From assembly GCA_028551475.1 (NCBI GenBank), contig CM052357.1:22362451-22426450 (forward strand): DNA of 64,000 nucleotides, given 5' to 3'. Under the pieces are notes generated by a model. That model searched no databases and was not told the DNA's origin. It worked only from the letters and a program-made list of their open reading frames with translations. Numbering within the stretch: position 1 is the stretch's first letter; every line of letters begins with the position of its first letter. The stretch comes from Casuarina equisetifolia. Lineage: Eukaryota; Streptophyta; Magnoliopsida; Fagales; Casuarinaceae. A program made the translations under genes and the position numbers. Positions 24,124 to 36,066 of this stretch are shown here, piece by piece.

Positions 24124-27100
24124 ATGGATACGCCAGGACAGTGGTTGGAGAAGGCGCTGGTGGATCTATGCCAAAGGGTAGAGACGGGTCTGGGTTTGGG
24201 CATGGATAACGATATGATCTCGGGCTTGGTTTCCTACTGCGAGCTCGCTCATCCTCAAGACGCCAAAGAGTACCTTGACGTAATTCTTTCTCTATCTCTG
24301 TCTTACCTGCCATTAATTCGATCTTGTTTTTCATGGATACTGGCTTTAGTTTGTGCTACAAATTCTGGGCCTTCCTCAAATTCTTCGTTTTTGTTGAGGT
24401 TATGATGAATGTCCGAGTTATACTCTTTTGTCCGCAACCGCTCTGTTTGATAGAATGGTTTCCGCGGCTAATTGAGAGCTTTGAAGTCATTGTTACGGCT
24501 AGGAAGGGTTTTCGGTTTGTTTTAGCAATTGTTGCCTGATTTTAACCGGATAAAACCCTCTTAAGAAAGGTACATTAGATTAGTTGTAGGTTTTGACTGT
24601 CAAAGGGCAAACACTTTCATAGTTTAGGTAATTCTGATGAGCTGTTTGGGTCTTGAGATCGGCGTCATTACTTGCTACACTTTATGCAGCTTCATGGTAT
24701 CTCATATGGTTATTCCTCAACAAGAAAAAATTTTCATTGTACGATGAGACACACTGTTAGAAGTCGCCTTTTGAGGAATGTTGGATAATTTCCTGAAGCT
24801 CGTTGCACATTTATTCTTGTCATTTAAGGTTACCATGTGTTTGATATTGGCTTATCATTAGATGAGTCTTCTTCGTTGTCTTTTGTCTTTTTATTTGGTT
24901 AGTTTGGCTACGCAGTTTAAGTTTCTTTACTTTCTCTTATTAAGTTTTGACAAGTCGTGTATGTCTGGTTCGAATTTCATTATTCATGTGGTAGAAAGGG
25001 CTTTCATTTGCCCTTCAGGCTGTTTTTTCAAGGTTGTTTTGCATTATTTTGCACTCTTAGAAGATGTTAGATTTGCTTTTCACCTCTACCGAAGCCAGGG
25101 GAGCTGAAGACTAAAATATCATTCGAAGGCAATGATCAAAAATATACAAAAAGGAAATGTAGGGACTGAAGGACTTTGACTTTCTCATGCTAAAAGTTAA
25201 CACTGAATCCTGGAATTTGATGGATGTATGTTTTCTTTAAAAATATTTTTTGGTTTTATGCATCTTCCGTGAAAAGCAATCCTTCAGAATTAGATTTTTT
25301 ACTCGTCTCTCGTTTTGATGCTGCAAGGAAACTGTCCGTTGATTGCTATAATGTTTGTCTTTTGGGTATTGTGCATCAATATTGTACCTTTTACATTTGG
25401 AAATGTTTTGATTGGCCTTGAAATTTGAATGTCACACTGATAACTTGATGTGATTTATTTTTGCTCCTCTTGGGAGTTATTAACACATCACCTGGTTCTT
25501 GCTGGAGTTAGCTAAAATAGAAACATGGAAGGGAAATGACTCTATAGATGTACATGAATGCAATAGTAGGACTTGAACAGTTTGAGGGAAATTGTTACCC
25601 GTTTGCAGTCTGGCTGAGTTCCTATTACTCATAGGCTGCAAAGATGGCAGTCTACATATGTTCTTACTTTTTCAGATGCCACAGAAGCAGATTTTTGCTG
25701 CCGAGCTGTTTAAAGCTGAAAATTATGGTTTATGCGTTTTTCTATACAGAATATTATTGGTCAGCAAGTGGGCAAAACTGTCATTGAGGAATATTTACGG
25801 AGGAGAGGTCACTCAGATGTTGGTAACAACCCCCCAGATGTTCCAACTTCAAAATTGCAAGCATATGTCAAACCCCGCTCGGATGAAGGTTCTGCTAGTG
25901 GAACCAAGAAACCACTTAGAACGCCAAAAGTTGTTGCAGTACCCAGTTCTCTGGCAGTAACAAAAAAACAAACGTTGGCTAGTTATCAGGAAAACCAGGT
26001 CCCCTCTGAAACTAGTGAGTCAAGAACTACCCAGAAAGGTAACCAAGTCAATTCTAAAAAGAAGAAAGCTGGGAAAGTTGTTTCACTTGCAGAAGCTGCC
26101 AAAGGGTCAATTGTATTTCAGCAGGGGAAACCATGCTCATGCCAAGCCCGCCGCCATAAACTGGTGAGCAATTGCTTATCTTGTGGCAAGATAGTTTGTG
26201 AACAAGAGGGAGAGGGGCCTTGCAGTTTTTGTGGTGCGCTTGTGCTGAGGGAAGGGAGCACATATGCTGGTCTAGATGAAACTTTGCCTTTCCAATCGGA
26301 TGCTGAAGTAGCTGCTGAAGAATATGCAAAGAGGCTTGTAGACTATGACCGAAACTCTGCGGCACGTACTACAGTTATAGATGACCAGAGTGACTACTAC
26401 GAGATCGAGGGGAACAGTTGGCTGTCAATGGAGGTATCCAGTTTCCTTTTCAGCCAGTGTAGTTGAAACATGTAGTAGTACTTTTAGTAATCTTTCATAT
26501 GTACTTAACCGGCAACCCTCATTTCTCGTGCAGGAAAAGGAACTACTCAGGAAAAAACGAGAGGAGATTGAAGAAGCAGAGCGTGCTAAACGAAATAAAG
26601 TGGTTGTGACTTTCGATTTGGTCGGCCGCAAGGTTTTTAATTCTCCCCCGAAATTCACAGTAGTATATTTGGATCAGTCGCTGCATCAATTTCGGGTCAT
26701 TGCTTGTGTTAGACCCTCAAAAAGCACCCTCATATCCATTTTTCGTAGCAAATTTTCTGCTTCTTTAATTTTAATGTTCGTTTTCTGGTCAAAGATGCTT
26801 TCAAATTGGTCTCATATGGTCAGTTGCATTGTCGATAAGAAAATTTCTGGCTCTTTCTTTCTCATTGCTGTTTTTGACCCAGATCTGCATGATCAGAATG
26901 TGTATTCTTTTACTTACATGGGCATATGTTTTGCAGGTTCTTTTGAATGAAGATGAAGTTTCAGAATTAGCATCGGAAAACAGGATACTACGCCCAGCGG
27001 ATGAAAGAGAAGTGAACCGGATTAAACCAAACCCCACTTTGAGAGTGCAACCGGTGTTCGTGGACCCAGGCCCCAGTCAGAACCCTGAGAGAAGTAGACA

Positions 27101-27212
27101 ACCAAACAGGAGCCTAAGCAGCGGTTTGTGCTTGGAGATAACAGGCAGGGTGCAGCATGATACCAATGAATTGAAGTATTTTTTGAAAGATAAGCAGGTT
27201 GAAGCAAGTTAA
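24124..27212 (+). CDS. activating signal cointegrator 1 (TRIP4/ASC-1)-type zinc-finger protein
   Basis: Four exons with all phases at zero: 24124-24279, 25750-26433, 26534-26632 and 26937-27212, giving 404 residues. Exon 1 carries a helical N-terminus (QWLEKALVDLC). Exon 2 holds a Lys-rich linker and, at about residues 181-218, the Cys-rich zf-C2HC5 finger (CSCQARRHKLVSNCLSCG, then KIVCEQEGEGPCSFCG). A charged helical stretch follows in exon 3. In animals TRIP4 is part of the ASC complex, which acts in transcription and in ribosome-stall resolution; the plant member (At3g47610, recalled) has no C-terminal ASCH domain, and none is seen here either. The 1.47 kb first intron contains only chance frames. 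The short length is normal for the plant form. Confidence 0.87.
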
Positions 27213-27228
27213 ATGGGAAAGATTATAG

Positions 27229-27252
27229 TGAATGTGAATGTGAATGTGAATA
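27229..27252 (+). repeat. (GAATGT)4-type hexamer repeat
   Basis: Four tandem hexamers of the type GTGAAT lie just after the zinc-finger gene's stop codon, in its probable 3' UTR. Confidence 0.8.
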
Positions 27253-27401
27253 TTCAGAGAGGTGTATATAGAAGATTACGTGGAGCTTTGTGTTTTCTGT
27301 TTTACCCGATACGTTTACATTGGTACACATTTTACCATAATTTTCCACCTTTTGGTGTGGGCAGAAGAGCCACCTGGGTGTTCTATATTCCGATTGACTT
27401 C

Positions 27402-27760
27402 TTTGCCCCCGAATAGTCTCGAGATATCTTGGCCAAGCTGTCATTTCCCCTGCACCACACTTACCCTTCGGCCCTCCTACTTGGCCTGCCTACTCATGAA
27501 TTCTGGGGTTAAAAACGTGATTCGGTTAACCAAGTTACTGTTTTGCCCCCCATAAAGTAACTACCTGCGTTAATTTCTGGGGCCGCAATGGTGATTTTCA
27601 TGAACGCGGACAGACTCCATTGCCCCCCGAATTTGACATATTTTAGCCAAATCGCCGTTATGCCACTTGCGTTACCCTTTAGTCCTTGGAATATGCCTAC
27701 CTGTACTTGAATTAGGAGGCTATAAACGTAATTTGAACGTTTGGAATCGGGGGCTACAAA
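27402..27760 (+). repeat. two diverged copies of a ~125-140 bp GC-richer repeat
   Basis: Copies start at about 27402 and 27622. Both run TTGCCCCCxGAAT, then GATAT and GCCAA, then TTACCCTT, a GCCTACC segment, CTTGAATT or CATGAATT, and end with GGxxTAxAAACGT. A shorter third member (TTTTGCCCCCCATAAAGTAAC) starts at about 27539. No coding potential is evident. Confidence 0.5.
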
Positions 27761-27775
27761 GGTAACTCAGTCTAT

Positions 27776-27895
27776 AAAGTCTTTATAAAAAATAAGTAAA
27801 TAAGTAAAGTCTTTATAAAAAAATAAGTAAATAAGTAAAGTCTTTATAAGAAAATAAGTAAATAAGTAAAGTCTTTATAAAAAATAAGTTTTTAT
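27776..27895 (+). repeat. 30-31 bp tandem repeat, four copies
   Basis: The unit AAAGTCTTTATAAAAAATAA, followed by GTAAATAAGT, starts at about 27776, 27806, 27837 and 27868. It lies 50 bases upstream of the tRNA gene, and the fourth copy is partial. Confidence 0.85.
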
Positions 27896-27944
27896 AACAA
27901 ATAAAACTAAATAAATAATATATATCAAATGCGCCCAACCGGAC

Positions 27945-28023
27945 GTGGAGATGGCCGAGTTGGTCTAAGGCGCCGGATTAAGGTTCTGGTCCGAAAGGGT
28001 GGGTTCAAATCCCACTCTCCACA
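27945..28023 (+). tRNA. tRNA-Leu (anticodon AAG)
   Basis: The acceptor stem GTGGAGA (27945-27951) pairs with TCTCCAC (28016-28022), followed by the discriminator A. Box A reads TGGCCGAGTTGG and box B GGTTCAAATCC. The anticodon stem is CCGGA with TCTGG, and the seven-base loop TTAAGGT places AAG at 27980-27982. There is a short leucine-type variable arm and no intron. A T6 run follows at once, so the gene has everything needed for RNA polymerase III transcription. Confidence 0.93.
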
Positions 28024-28031
28024 ATTAACCC

Positions 28032-28037
28032 TTTTTT
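28032..28037 (+). terminator. RNA polymerase III terminator of tRNA-Leu
   Basis: A run of six T residues nine bases after the tRNA 3' end is the standard Pol III stop signal. Confidence 0.85.
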
Positions 28038-28194
28038 ATAGGCTTATTTTTTGTTATTATTATTTGAAATTAACAAATAAACAAATAAAGGCATGGCCAA
28101 GGCTTCCGAAATGGCGGGATCTAATTGGAAGGAGACTAAACTCCCATGTTTCCTTCCGAAACCATCGGATCTTTTCAACCCAACGAGGTTGCGT

Positions 28195-28473
28195 TTAGGC
28201 AGAATCAATGAAAACGGTGGAGGACACATGGATGGGATCTACCGCATCAACAATCTCGAACGAAACATTGCTTCCTTTGCTCTTCTGAGGACGGGGACGG
28301 AGGGAAAGACAGTCAAGCCCGCCTTTCGGAATCTCATACCATTCGCCATTTTCATCTTTCGCGCTCATATACGGCTCCTGTCTCTCTCTCTCTCTCCCTC
28401 TCTTCCTCTCTTCCTCTCTCCCCCCTTTATGTACTTTGGAGGATGAAGATGTGAATCCGATTTGACTGCGCAC
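28195..28473 (-). CDS. possible small protein, unrecognised
   Basis: A minus-strand frame of 92 codons; a more plausible start is the inner ATG at 28368 (MSAKDENGEWYEIPKGG), leaving 58 codons. The N-terminal part of the longer frame is only the translated CT-tract (Arg/Glu-rich). The inner part has balanced, gene-like composition but no family that I recognise. It would be divergent from the PMT gene and share its pyrimidine-rich promoter. The plus strand is also open over the same stretch (28093-28446). It could be an exon of a small unknown gene or chance. Confidence 0.25.
   Translation of the reverse strand: MRSQIGFTSSSSKVHKGGREEERKRGRERERQEPYMSAKDENGEWYEIPKGGLDCLSLRPRPQKSKGSNVSFEIVDAVDPIHVSSTVFIDSA
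28379..28430 (+). promoter_or_regulatory. CT-rich promoter patch (Y patch) upstream of PMT
   Basis: A nearly pure pyrimidine run of (CT)n and CTTC units sits just before the probable transcription start of the methyltransferase gene. Pyrimidine patches at this position are typical of plant core promoters. A leader intron is likely, with a donor GTAAGC at 28507 and an acceptor AG at 29176-29177, three bases before the start codon. Confidence 0.5.
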
Positions 28474-29180
28474 AAAAGGATTGCGCGTTTCTGCAATCTG
28501 AGATCCGTAAGCGTTTCCGGTCTCTATTTACGCCTGTTTACGAGGCAATTCTCATGTTTATGATTCTAACCCTGCAATTCAGCGGTGTTCTTTCTTTATT
28601 GGTTGTCTTGGTAGATGATGCTTGTGCCTGACAATTTTACAAAATCGTTAATTGTTTTAGCTCTTGTGGTCTTAGTAAGAATGGTATTAGCGCTGAGATT
28701 ATATTCTTAATTTCATTTTTCGTTAAACGTGATGTATTGTGCAAATAAAAAGAAAATGAAAAGCCGCGTTTTTCATGGTCATTTGCTCTAAACCTTATTT
28801 GGTTTGATTTTTAATTGTTTCTTTTCTTTCTATAGTTCTAAGATTGATCATTCGTGAAACGCAACAATTCACATTTAAGGACAGCTTAGTGATCAAACAA
28901 AAATGTCAAGTGTGCATCTTGACTGAAAATCACTGACACTGAAGTGCAGTCTATCCATTTATCTACATACATATGTATAGGTGTGTTCGTGTGTGTGTTT
29001 TGTGTAATTGTAGGTTCTGTATATTTGCTCCAGTAAAGTTAAACCATTTTGGATAAGTTGGATATCAAAAGCCACCTGTTTTTCTGTTAGTGATATTTAA
29101 AGGTTCATCCAATACATGCCATGCATTTATGTCCTTCTGTGATGTAGAAATGCTAAGTACTCTATATAAAAATCCAGGTA

Positions 29181-32100
29181 ATGGCGACGAAGGGGAATTC
29201 GGGAGACATTAGAACTAGGAGTTCTACGCCGATTTTCATTGTACTTTGTTTGTGTGGTTTCTTTTATATACTGGGTGCATGGCAGCGAAGTGGTTTTGGG
29301 AAGGGAGACAGCATAGCTTTGGAGATAACGAGACATTCAGACTGCAGTATCCTCAACAATCTAAACTATGAGACCCATCACAATGGTGAGGTTGGAACAA
29401 CTGAGGAATCTGAAGTAGAGGTTAAGCAGTTTGATTCATGTGGTGATCAATACATTGATTACACACCTTGTCATGATCAAATGCGGGCAATGACCTTCCC
29501 TAGGGAAAATATGATCTATAGGGAACGACATTGCCCTCCTGAAGAAGAGAAGCTTCGTTGCCTTATTGCTGCACCAAAAGGATATGCGACCCCATTCCCG
29601 TGGCCCAGGAGTCGTGACTATGTGCCCTTTGCAAATGCGCCTTATAAGAGCCTGACAGTTGAAAAGGCCGTCCAGAACTGGATTCAATATGAGGGCAATG
29701 TGTTTAGGTTCCCTGGTGGAGGCACACAGTTTCCTCACGGAGCAGATGCATATATTAATCAACTTGCTTCTGTGATTCCGCTGGACAACGGGAGGGTTAG
29801 AACTGCCTTGGATACAGGCTGTGGGGTAAGTTAAACTTATAAAGCATCCTAATATTGAAATAATCTCTGCTGTTTTTCATCAGCATAGTGCTCTTATACC
29901 CATATTCTTATTTTCATCACACCTACTCTATGTTCTTTAATTCATAGCATTTGTGGATTCATACAGACTGTGGGATCATTGCATTTTCAGTGCACACACT
30001 GTACATGCACTTCTTCTAATCAATAGAGTTCATCTTTCGTTCATTCTATGCACAAGAACTTTTTTATCTTGTCTATTGAGCTTTTATTTGTATGCACAGT
30101 TTTCATTTTTGTATTATAATTGAGTTATTGCTTGTGGATGGTGCTCAGGTTGCAAGTTTTGGTGCATACTTGCTGAAGAAAAATGTTATTGCCATGTCAT
30201 TTGCACCAAGGGACTCTCATGAAGCACAAGTTCAATTTGCTCTGGAAAGAGGTGTTCCAGCAGTTATTGGTGTACTTGGAACCATGAAACTGCCTTATCC
30301 TTCTAGAGCCTTTGACATGGCACACTGTTCCCGTTGCTTGATTCCATGGGGTGCAAATGGTGAGCACAAAAATGATATAGCCTGATATGTAATATGTCTG
30401 AAGGCTGTAGCCAAGTGCAATCCAAGATTACTTAATGATCATCCATTATTAAGTTCATGTACTGGGATTCCAAATTAAACATAAAGCAACCTGGACCTCT
30501 TTGACTTCACCATAGTGGCTGCCACTTATCAAGCTTGACTTCTTCTAGTCAGCTGAAGAGTTATTGTCTGATTTTACGATGCCTTAAGATGGGCCTCATA
30601 ATTCCTGGACAGAGAATACAATCCAAGTGATCATTGACAAATTACTTTTTATTTTTATTTTTTATGAATTTCTGGGTCTTTATAATTGATGTTGCTTTTC
30701 TTTGTTTCCATTTTAGGTATTGCATCTAACTTCTAACAACATTATTGGACTCCTGCAGATGGAATGTACATGATAGAAGTTGATCGAGTTCTTAGACCTG
30801 GTGGTTACTGGGTTCTTTCTGGTCCACCCATCAACTGGAGGGATAATTACCAAGCATGGCAGCGTCCTAAGGAAGAGCTTGAAGAGCAACAAAGGAAGAT
30901 TGAAGAGATTGCTCAGCGTCTTTGCTGGGAAAAGATGCATGAGAAGGATGAAATTGCAATTTGGAGAAAAAGAGTAAATTATGACTATTGTCATGATCAA
31001 GATCCTCAACCTACAATGTGCAAGCCCGAAAATGCTGATGATGTTTGGTATGTCATTCTCTCAGAATTTCTCCTTTCTTACAAACATTTCAAATCATTAT
31101 TGGACAAGCAACTGAATTTCTCTGGAAGAGTTCTCGCCCAATATTTGCTGCAACAATTTGTTTTTGGTTATCCTTTTAGCATATTGGTTTTGATGTACCT
31201 CTTATACCTGTATATGTGCTTTGCATTTCTGGTTCTGATAATAATAATAAGACACGGTTATTCGGTGATGTACTTTGTACACTACATGTTCCCTCTATGT
31301 TGCTTTGGGCTTTAGGCATTGTGAATTGGGAAAAGTACTCAGAATGTATTTTGATGACCTAATATGTACACTATAACGTTCCAAAGGTATCTGAGAGTTT
31401 TTGTCCAAACAAGATTTTCTAGGTGCCAAGTGTTTGTGGTTGGGTTTCTTCTCTTATAGTTGTTTAAATTAAGATTTTTATGTGTCCTTTTTAACTTCTT
31501 CAGTGATACTAATTAAGTTTGAAATGTAGCATTCTTTTTTGTTCTTTTTATAGGAGAATCTTGTAAGTTTGCTTTGAAAATTTTATTTCCTGCATCCAGG
31601 TACAAGAAGATGGAAGCATGTGTAACTTCTTATCCTGATACTACAACTCCCCATGAAGTTGCTGGTGGAGAATGGAAGCTATTCCCAGAGAGACTTAATG
31701 CCATTCCTTTCAGAATATCTAGTGGATCAATTTCTGGATTAACTAGCGAAGCATTTCAGGAGGACAGCCGATCATGGAAGAAGCATGTCAATGCTTATAA
31801 GAGGATTAACAAGATTCTTGATTCAGGGAGATATCGAAATATTATGGATATGAATGCTGGTCTTGGAGGTTTTGCTGCTGCTCTTGAATCTCCTAAGTTG
31901 TGGGTTATGAATGTGATGCCTACAATAGCTGAGGATACTCTGGGTATTATCTATGAGCGGGGATTGATTGGCATATATCATGATTGGTAATTTCTGGGAT
32001 GTCTTTCCGTTAGATTATTCCTTTGCTAGTATAATTATTGAGTGGAATGCTAATCTGTTGAAGAAGCCAGATCTTAAGCTTAGCCTTCATTGCAATTTTG

Positions 32101-33369
32101 ATGATCCTCTTCCTATCATGTGTCTCCTGTGATAATATGCAACCAAGGCCTTTTCCCTCCTATATTGGGCTGGTCACAATAATCTTTTGCTTGATTCTGG
32201 GACCACATTTCCTCTCAAATCAGCAAAACTGTCCTCCCTTACTACCTTCTTAGCGTGTACTATGCTAAAATTTCTTTAAGCTACTCCAGTAGAGAATTCA
32301 ACGCTACTCTAGTTTTCCTCATTCATCTTGGAGATATATCGGATGTCTAACCTGATATTATTTACATCTTAGACTCTGCTTTGTTCTGGGAAGTTTATGT
32401 GTATTTTTGAGCTAAGCATGTGCATCTTCTGATTGTAATTAGAATATATGTTCTCTACTACGTATGTATTGAGACAATACATATGTGTTCTTTCATTTAA
32501 GAAGGGCCCTTTACCTTCCATAGTTTGAACTGGTCAGATTGGGATTGTCGTCAATTGATACTTTAAGAAGAGTGATGACTTGTACATTCACATTCCGTTT
32601 CTCAAGGGAGTGCTGCTTGATCACTATTGCATCTATAGTCAGCAGTACTTTGTATGATATATGTGTGCAGTAGCAAAGAATATTATCGGATTTTAGTTGT
32701 GCAGAGATCAATGAGGAACAACATTATTAAGTATTAGGAGCAATAGGTTATACATAGGCTAAATTTTGGCGATAAATTTAATTCATATTCCCTTGGAAAG
32801 ATAATGCATCATGACTATGGCCTGACTCTGGTATCATGCTGTTCTTTGACAATAACCACATCTGTTAAGTTCAGGATATAGGGTCCTGTAGGGTGCTCCA
32901 GAGAGTCATGGACCGGGGAAAGCATTGATCTTCGTGTTCAGGAGCTAGTTCTAACAATTAAAGCTGAGAATGACGTTTTGTAATGGTTAGAGTGTAAAAC
33001 AAAACAAAGGAACGCAAGCCCTGAAAAAGTTAACACACTGCGGAGATCTTATTACATTATTGCATTTGAAAAAAATTTCGTTACTTTGTTCTTGGTATAG
33101 GCATACTTATAGGGCTAGCCAATCAGAAGATGCAATCAATTAATCACTGCGGTTGACAATCTAGCAAAGGATGTCGGCATCCAGAAAGAAGTCTTATCTG
33201 GAAATCTTAGCTGATCAACCTTTAATAAGCGTGATTTTAAGTTGTGATTGTTTTGTTTCTGCTTCCTACAGGACTGTAATTCTACTTAAAAGTGGCTCAA
33301 TGCTAACTCCTATATCTTACTTGGCCTTTTGTGCATTGGTTGTTAGAAAATAAAGAATGGAGCTAGCTT

Positions 33370-33401
<32 letters not shown>

Positions 33402-34248
33402 CTTTTCTTTCCTCCATGAAGCTTAAGTTGGATGTTTGCTTCGTCTCTTCTTTTGTTACCTCCCTCATTCCTCTATTTTGTTCATAACTTTCTGTTTTGA
33501 ACCAGGTGTGAAGCCTTCTCAACATATCCCAGGACATACGACCTTATTCATGCAAATGGTGTTTTCTCCTTGTACAAGGATAAGTAAGTCTCATTTGTCA
33601 TTTCATCCTTCTTTATTCTGATGGAATAAAGACCTCACTATTTGTAGTGTTGATCTATAAAACATACTAGAAGCAGGAAGGTATAAATGTTGTGAAAATA
33701 GAATTTTGCACCATTAGTACCATTACCCTTAGTTCACAATTGTAATATATATGAATACGATATTCTTGAACTTGAGTATTTGGTAACTGGTGAAGTCCAC
33801 CTCCATTTAATATTAAACATAAATGCAGACAAAATACTTTGCCATGGCTTATTAAATGAAAGCTTAATTTTCCCAACCATCAGCACAACTTGGCAGAATC
33901 ATGAATTGACCAGGATGCACCTTATAGCAAAAACCATCTCAGGGATGCCATTGGCGTTGCTATGAACTCATGTGGCTTGTCCCGGTTGGGACATGAAATC
34001 CAAACTATTGCAGGTGCAATGTGGAAGATATTCTTCTGGAGATGGATCGCATACTACGGCCTGAAGGAGCAGTTATATTCCGTGACGAAGCAGATATACT
34101 GATCAAGGTTAAAAGAATTGCAAAAAGAATGAGGTGGAGTACGAAAATGGTTGATCACGAGGATGGCCCTCTTGTCCCAGAGAAGATAATGTTTGCTGTC
34201 AAACAGTATTGGGTTGCGGGTGAGAACAACTCCACATCTTTGCGGTGA
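29181..34248 (+). CDS. Golgi-type putative methyltransferase, PMT2/PMT14-like (QUA2/TSD2 family)
   Basis: Six exons: 29181-29825, 30149-30359, 30759-31047, 31600-31986, 33506-33583 and 34014-34248. They join in phase to a 614-residue protein, the usual length for the family. It is a type II membrane protein with a short N-terminal tail, one transmembrane helix at about 16-34 ([17 protein letters not shown]) and a lumenal DUF248 methyltransferase domain. The SAM-binding motif [15 protein letters not shown] spans the first intron at about residue 215. Family hallmarks [41 protein letters not shown] and [11 protein letters not shown] are intact. Relatives (QUA2/TSD2) methylesterify homogalacturonan in the Golgi and affect cell adhesion; the same kind of role is inferred here. 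No lesions were seen. Confidence 0.95.
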
Positions 34249-36066
34249 AAAGAAAGACGAGGAAATTTTCAGTTGAATTACAGAAGGAAGCTCTTCGAGT
34301 CTGAAGCTCTATTCCTACGAACCCATGGGCGTCCAGGAAAGTAGCAAGCTGGGTGATGTGACTACCGTGGTAAAGATTATTGATTCTTCTGTTTCATTGA
34401 TTGATATAGCACATTGATAGGTGTTCTTAATTTTAGTTCTCGATGTTGATTTGGGCCTCAAGATTTAAGTTATTTAGTTCTCATGGTCTCTCTTTCAAGA
34501 GCATAGCACTGATGTTAAGCTTCAGGCTCAAACCGGAGTGAACCCTTATTTTTGGCTTTAGCATGTCCTGCCATAGTGTGTATAAACTGATTTGGCGGTT
34601 TTACCTCATGTTAATATCTTATTGTGTTTATTTAAATTATCAAGTTTGAGTATTCAGTGAGTTTATTAATTCTGTTCAAAGAAGCTCTCCACTTACTTTT
34701 AGTCTAGCAGCCTTCTGGACTTGGAGCTTCTTCCTTGATCACTTTCGCAGCAGGTTGAGCACAACATTAAATAAGAATGGCCTAGTTTTGATAAAGCATG
34801 CAATAATGTGAACATTTAGAGGAAATAAGGCCTGTGAAATATGTGCACTGTGTACTCTTCGAAGGTTTACGACGAAGAAAAGGCCAAAAAAAGGAGGGAG
34901 GCAAAAGTTATCAAGGGAGCTCTTAATGGAAGTTCAGATTAATGGACCAAACAAACGAATATCATTGAGTCATTTAGATTGAGGAAGGCAGGAAGGTCTT
35001 CGGCATTAATCCAGTAACTTGAACCAATCGACCATGGTCATTAACGTGGATTTGTTCACAATTGAGTTCATAATCAAGAACATGATGTCAGCTTATTGTC
35101 AGCATAATCAAATTAATTTCATCATCTCATTTCCTTACTCATAGATTGAGTTTTCGCAATTTTCTTATATTCAACCGAAGAAATGTGTTAAAAATTACTC
35201 ATTCCAATGGTCAATATTTTAATTTAATAACTTTTTTACGTGTTTAGAAATTCCATTTTTTACAAATTAGTTTTAAAGGAAGAAACTATCATGAAATGTT
35301 GATATTGTTGATATTGTTGATATTGTTGATATTGTTGATTTGACGACTAAATGACTTGTAAAGAACAAATTAGACTTTAAGTCATACTGATTTTCTAACC
35401 CTTTCCATCCCTGGGCTAACCCTTAAAACTAATGGTACTTACTGCTTCCATGCATTATGAGTTCAAGAGAGACCATCATTGCTCGGTATGAACACTGAGT
35501 AACTGTCCACGCTTTAGAATCGAGCTCACACTCCTTATAACATACCATTGAGTCAGTGAAAACGTTAATGGCATTTATTTCACTAATGAAACATGTAATA
35601 CTTTTGCGAAAAAAGTTTAAAGTTCAACTTAAATTTAAACATATAAACTGAAGGGATATATCAACTTCTAGATATTATTCAAAGATTTTATTTCTTTAGT
35701 GTTAAGAGTAGATTTCTTAATATCACAACGCACTAAAAGAGTTCAAATTAAGCAAAGTTACTAGTAAACCTCCAAATGGATTCTAATAAAAAAAAAAATC
35801 AACGTCATAAATCTACTTTTAGATGTCACAGACCTTAGCCTTCCGTGCAATGATTTTTCAGGTAAGGCTACAAGAAATTAGGTCCTAGACCCTCCCTTAA
35901 CGCATCCCCAACAAGTAAACTTATGCCTGTTCTCAGGGCAATTGATCTCTAAGTCTTCCTCTGGTATTAAATACACCATCTTCTGTCTTCTCAGCTCCAA
36001 CATTTACAATCCTCCAACCTCCCCCCCATTAAAAATCCTCTGTAGGCTTCTTAAGCAACCTCTTTC
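34249..36066. other. spacer between PMT and the PKS relic
   Basis: This contains the PMT 3' UTR and AT-rich sequence with no gene seen. A GTTGATATT 9-mer is repeated in tandem at 35298-35340. From about 35930 a pyrimidine-rich stretch with a TATTAAATA box at about 35967 looks like the former promoter and leader of the PKS gene. Confidence 0.5.
35298..35340 (+). repeat. 9-bp tandem repeat
   Basis: GTTGATATT occurs four times in perfect tandem, followed by a partial fifth copy. Confidence 0.9.

Noticed and set aside
27776..27895. CRISPR-like array
   Set aside because: The units are direct tandem repeats without unique spacers, in a plant genome.
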